Positions 43,601-46,600 of a stretch of 64,000 nt of DNA are shown piece by piece. The notes under the pieces were generated by a model. It worked only from the letters and a program-made list of their open reading frames with translations. It had not been told where the DNA came from and made no database searches. Made by a program: the position numbers and the translations under genes. The DNA is from CAZFVY01 sp964522665 (GTDB lineage: Bacteria > Verrucomicrobiota > Verrucomicrobiia > Limisphaerales > CAZFVY01), in contig CAZFVY010000003.1 in NCBI GenBank assembly GCA_964522665.1, forward strand, positions 62,001-126,000. The letters are read 5' to 3'. How positions within the stretch are numbered: position 1 is the first letter of the stretch; each line of letters starts with the position of its first letter.

Positions 43601-46600
43601 ATCGCGAGTTTAACGCCAAATTGTTCCTGGATGAGGCGGATCGCTTCGAGCAGCGCGAGGGAATCGGCGCCCAATTCGAGAAACGGCGCCGCGGGGTCGA
43701 TTTCGCCCGCGTCCAGGCGCATCAATTTGCCGAACACCGATTGGAGCCCCGCCTGGACGGCCGCCCGGCGGTCGTCCGGCGCTGGCGCGCCGTTGGTTTG
43801 AGAACGGCGGTTTGCATTCAGAGCGAGGGGTTCGATTGATGCGAGGGCCGGCATGGAGGGCGGCGTCGGCGCGAAAGCCGGCCCGGCGAGGGCCGCGGCA
43901 GGCGCCACATTTCCGCCGGGAATCGTCGAACTTCGCGGGCGTATGGGGAATCCATCCGCCAGCCAGTAACGTTTTCGTTGGAAGGGATAGCTCGGCGCCT
44001 GAACTGCGCGCCGCGGATAATCTTGATCAAACCCAGCCCAGTCGATCTTAACGCCGTGAACGTAAAGTTCCGCTATGCTGCCCAGCAGCGTTTCCCAGTC
44101 GTGCCCGGCGCGTTCGAGCGACGGCGTCCAGGCGATGGGTTGCGCGTCGAGGCGTTTGGCCAGCGCGGTCAGAATTGGTTTTGGCCCCAGCTCGACGCAG
44201 ATGACCGGGCCGCCCGCGAGCAAAGCTGACAGGCCGCGCGCGAATTGCACGGGTTGCCGCGAGTGTTGGCGCCAGTACGCGGCATCCTGAATCGCTCCTT
44301 CGGCCAGCGGCTGTCCGGTGAGGTTCGTGATCAGGGGAAGCGCGGGCGCGCGGCAGGTTACGAGCGCGGCGGCGCGCTGCAGATCATCGAGCATCGGGTC
44401 CAGGAGCGGCGAATGAAAGGCGTGCGAAACTTCCAGCGAGCGGGCGGTGATCCCCTCGGCGGCCAGCGTCGCGACGATCTGTTCGACGGCGAGCCGTTCA
44501 CCGGAGATAACGACTTGCTCCGGGCCGTTGACGGCGGCGATGGCGACGCGGTCCGCGTAAGGGCCGAGCGCCCGCTCAACCCGTTCGAGGCTCGTGAAGA
44601 CGGCGAACATCGCGCCGTTGCGCGGCAACGCCTGCATCAAGCGCCCGCGCTTCGCGATCAACCGGAGGCCTTCTTCGAGGCTGAAGACGCCGGCGACGCA
44701 CGCGGCGGCGTATTCACCGACGCTGTGGCCAAGGACGACGTCGGGTTTGACCCCCCACGACCGCCAGAGTTCCGCCAACGCGTATTCCAGCGCGAAAATC
44801 GCCGGCTGCGCGTACGCCGTTTCGTGCAAAAGTCTCCGCGAGTCGTCCGTCGGGTACAGCGCGTCCAATAACGGACGCTCCAGGAGCGGATCGAGTACGG
44901 CGGCGCAACGATCCAGCGCGCGGCGAAACGTTGGGCTGGTCTCATACAACTGCCGCCCCATGCCGGGATACTGCGCGCCTTGGCCGGTGAACAGAAACGC
45001 GACGCGCGGCGCTGGGCCGGAACGCGCTTCGGGGCGGCTCGACGCGGTGGGTTGGCGTCGTTGAACGAATTCGTCCAGACGGGCGCGCATCTCTTCGGTC
45101 GTGGCGGCCACCAGCCCAAGCCGGCGCGGAAATTGGGTGCGCCGGGTGTTGGCCGTGAAGCAGACGTTCGGCAGTTCCGAATGGCCTACGAGGAACGTTC
45201 GGTACGCTTCCGCCGTCGCCAGGAGCGTTTCCGGGGAACGGGCGCTCAAGGCCAGCAAATGGAGCGGGCGCTCGCGTTCCGAGGCGGGCGTGGGAGCCGG
45301 CGGCGGCGCTTCCTCCAGAACGACGTGGGCGTTGGTTCCGCTGACGCCGAAATTACTGACGCCACCGACGCGGCGTTGCCCGGGACCGGCCAGCCACGGC
45401 GTCAATTCGGTGGGAATCCTGACGCGCAACTCCAACCAGGGAACGCGGGGGTTGGGCGTCTTGAAATGTAAGTGCGGCGGAATCTGCCGATGTTGCAGCA
45501 TCAGCGCCAATTTAATCACGCCCAGCGTTCCCGACGCGGCTTCGAGGTGGCCAAAGTTCGTCTTCAGCGAAGCCACGAGGAGCGGCTGTTCCGCGGCGCG
45601 TTCGTGAAACACTTTGCCCAGCGCGCCGAGTTCGATCGGGTCGCCGAGAGGCGTCCCGGTGCCGTGCGCTTCGACGTAGGAGACCGCGCCCGGCGCCAGA
45701 CCGGCTTGCGCGAGCGCCTGACGGATGACCCGTTCCTGGGCTGGGCCGTGGGGCACGGTCAGGCCGCCGCTGGGGCCGTCCTGATTTACGGCGGAACCGC
45801 GGATGACGGCGACGATCGGGTCGCCGGCGGCCTGGGCGTCGCTCAAGCGCTTGAGGACGATCATGCCCACGCCCTCGCCGAGCGCGATGCCATCGGCGCG
45901 GGCATCGAACGTCTTGCACCGTCCGTCGGGGGCGAGCATCCGCGCCTTGGAAAAATTGATCGATAGCTCGGGCCGGATGAGCAGGTTGGCGCCGCCGGAC
46001 AGGGCGAGGTTGCATTCCTTGCGCCGCAGGCTTTCGCACGCGAGGTGGAGCGCGACCAACGATGAGGAACAGGCGGTATCGACGATGAAGCTTGGCCCGG
46101 TCAAGCCGAGCGTGAACGAAATCCGGCCGGCGGCGACGCCCAGGGCGGCGCCGGTGCCGGAATAAGCGCAGATCCCGCCGGCGTCTTCGGCGAGCAAATG
46201 CGACATGCCATAGTCGCACCGGGTGATGCCGATGAAGACGCCCGAAAGGCTGCCGTGCAGGGTTTCCGGCACGATGTTGGCGCGTTCCAGGGCTTCCCAG
46301 GCGGTCTCGAGCAACAACCGTTGTTGCGGGTCCATCAACTCGGCCTCGCGTTCCGAGACGCGAAAGAACGATGGATCGAATTGATCAATGGAATCGAGGA
46401 ATCCGCCGAAGCGGCTGCAAATCTTGCCGGGTGCGTCGGGGTCGGGATCGTAGAAGGCGTCGATGTCCCAGCGGTCCCGGGGCGCTTCGCGAATCGCGTC
46501 AACCCCATTCTTGAGCAGCTCCCAATACGACTCCGGGTCGCGCGCGCCGCCGGGGGCGCGGCAGGCCAGGCCGACGATGGCGATCGGCTCCGTGCGGGCG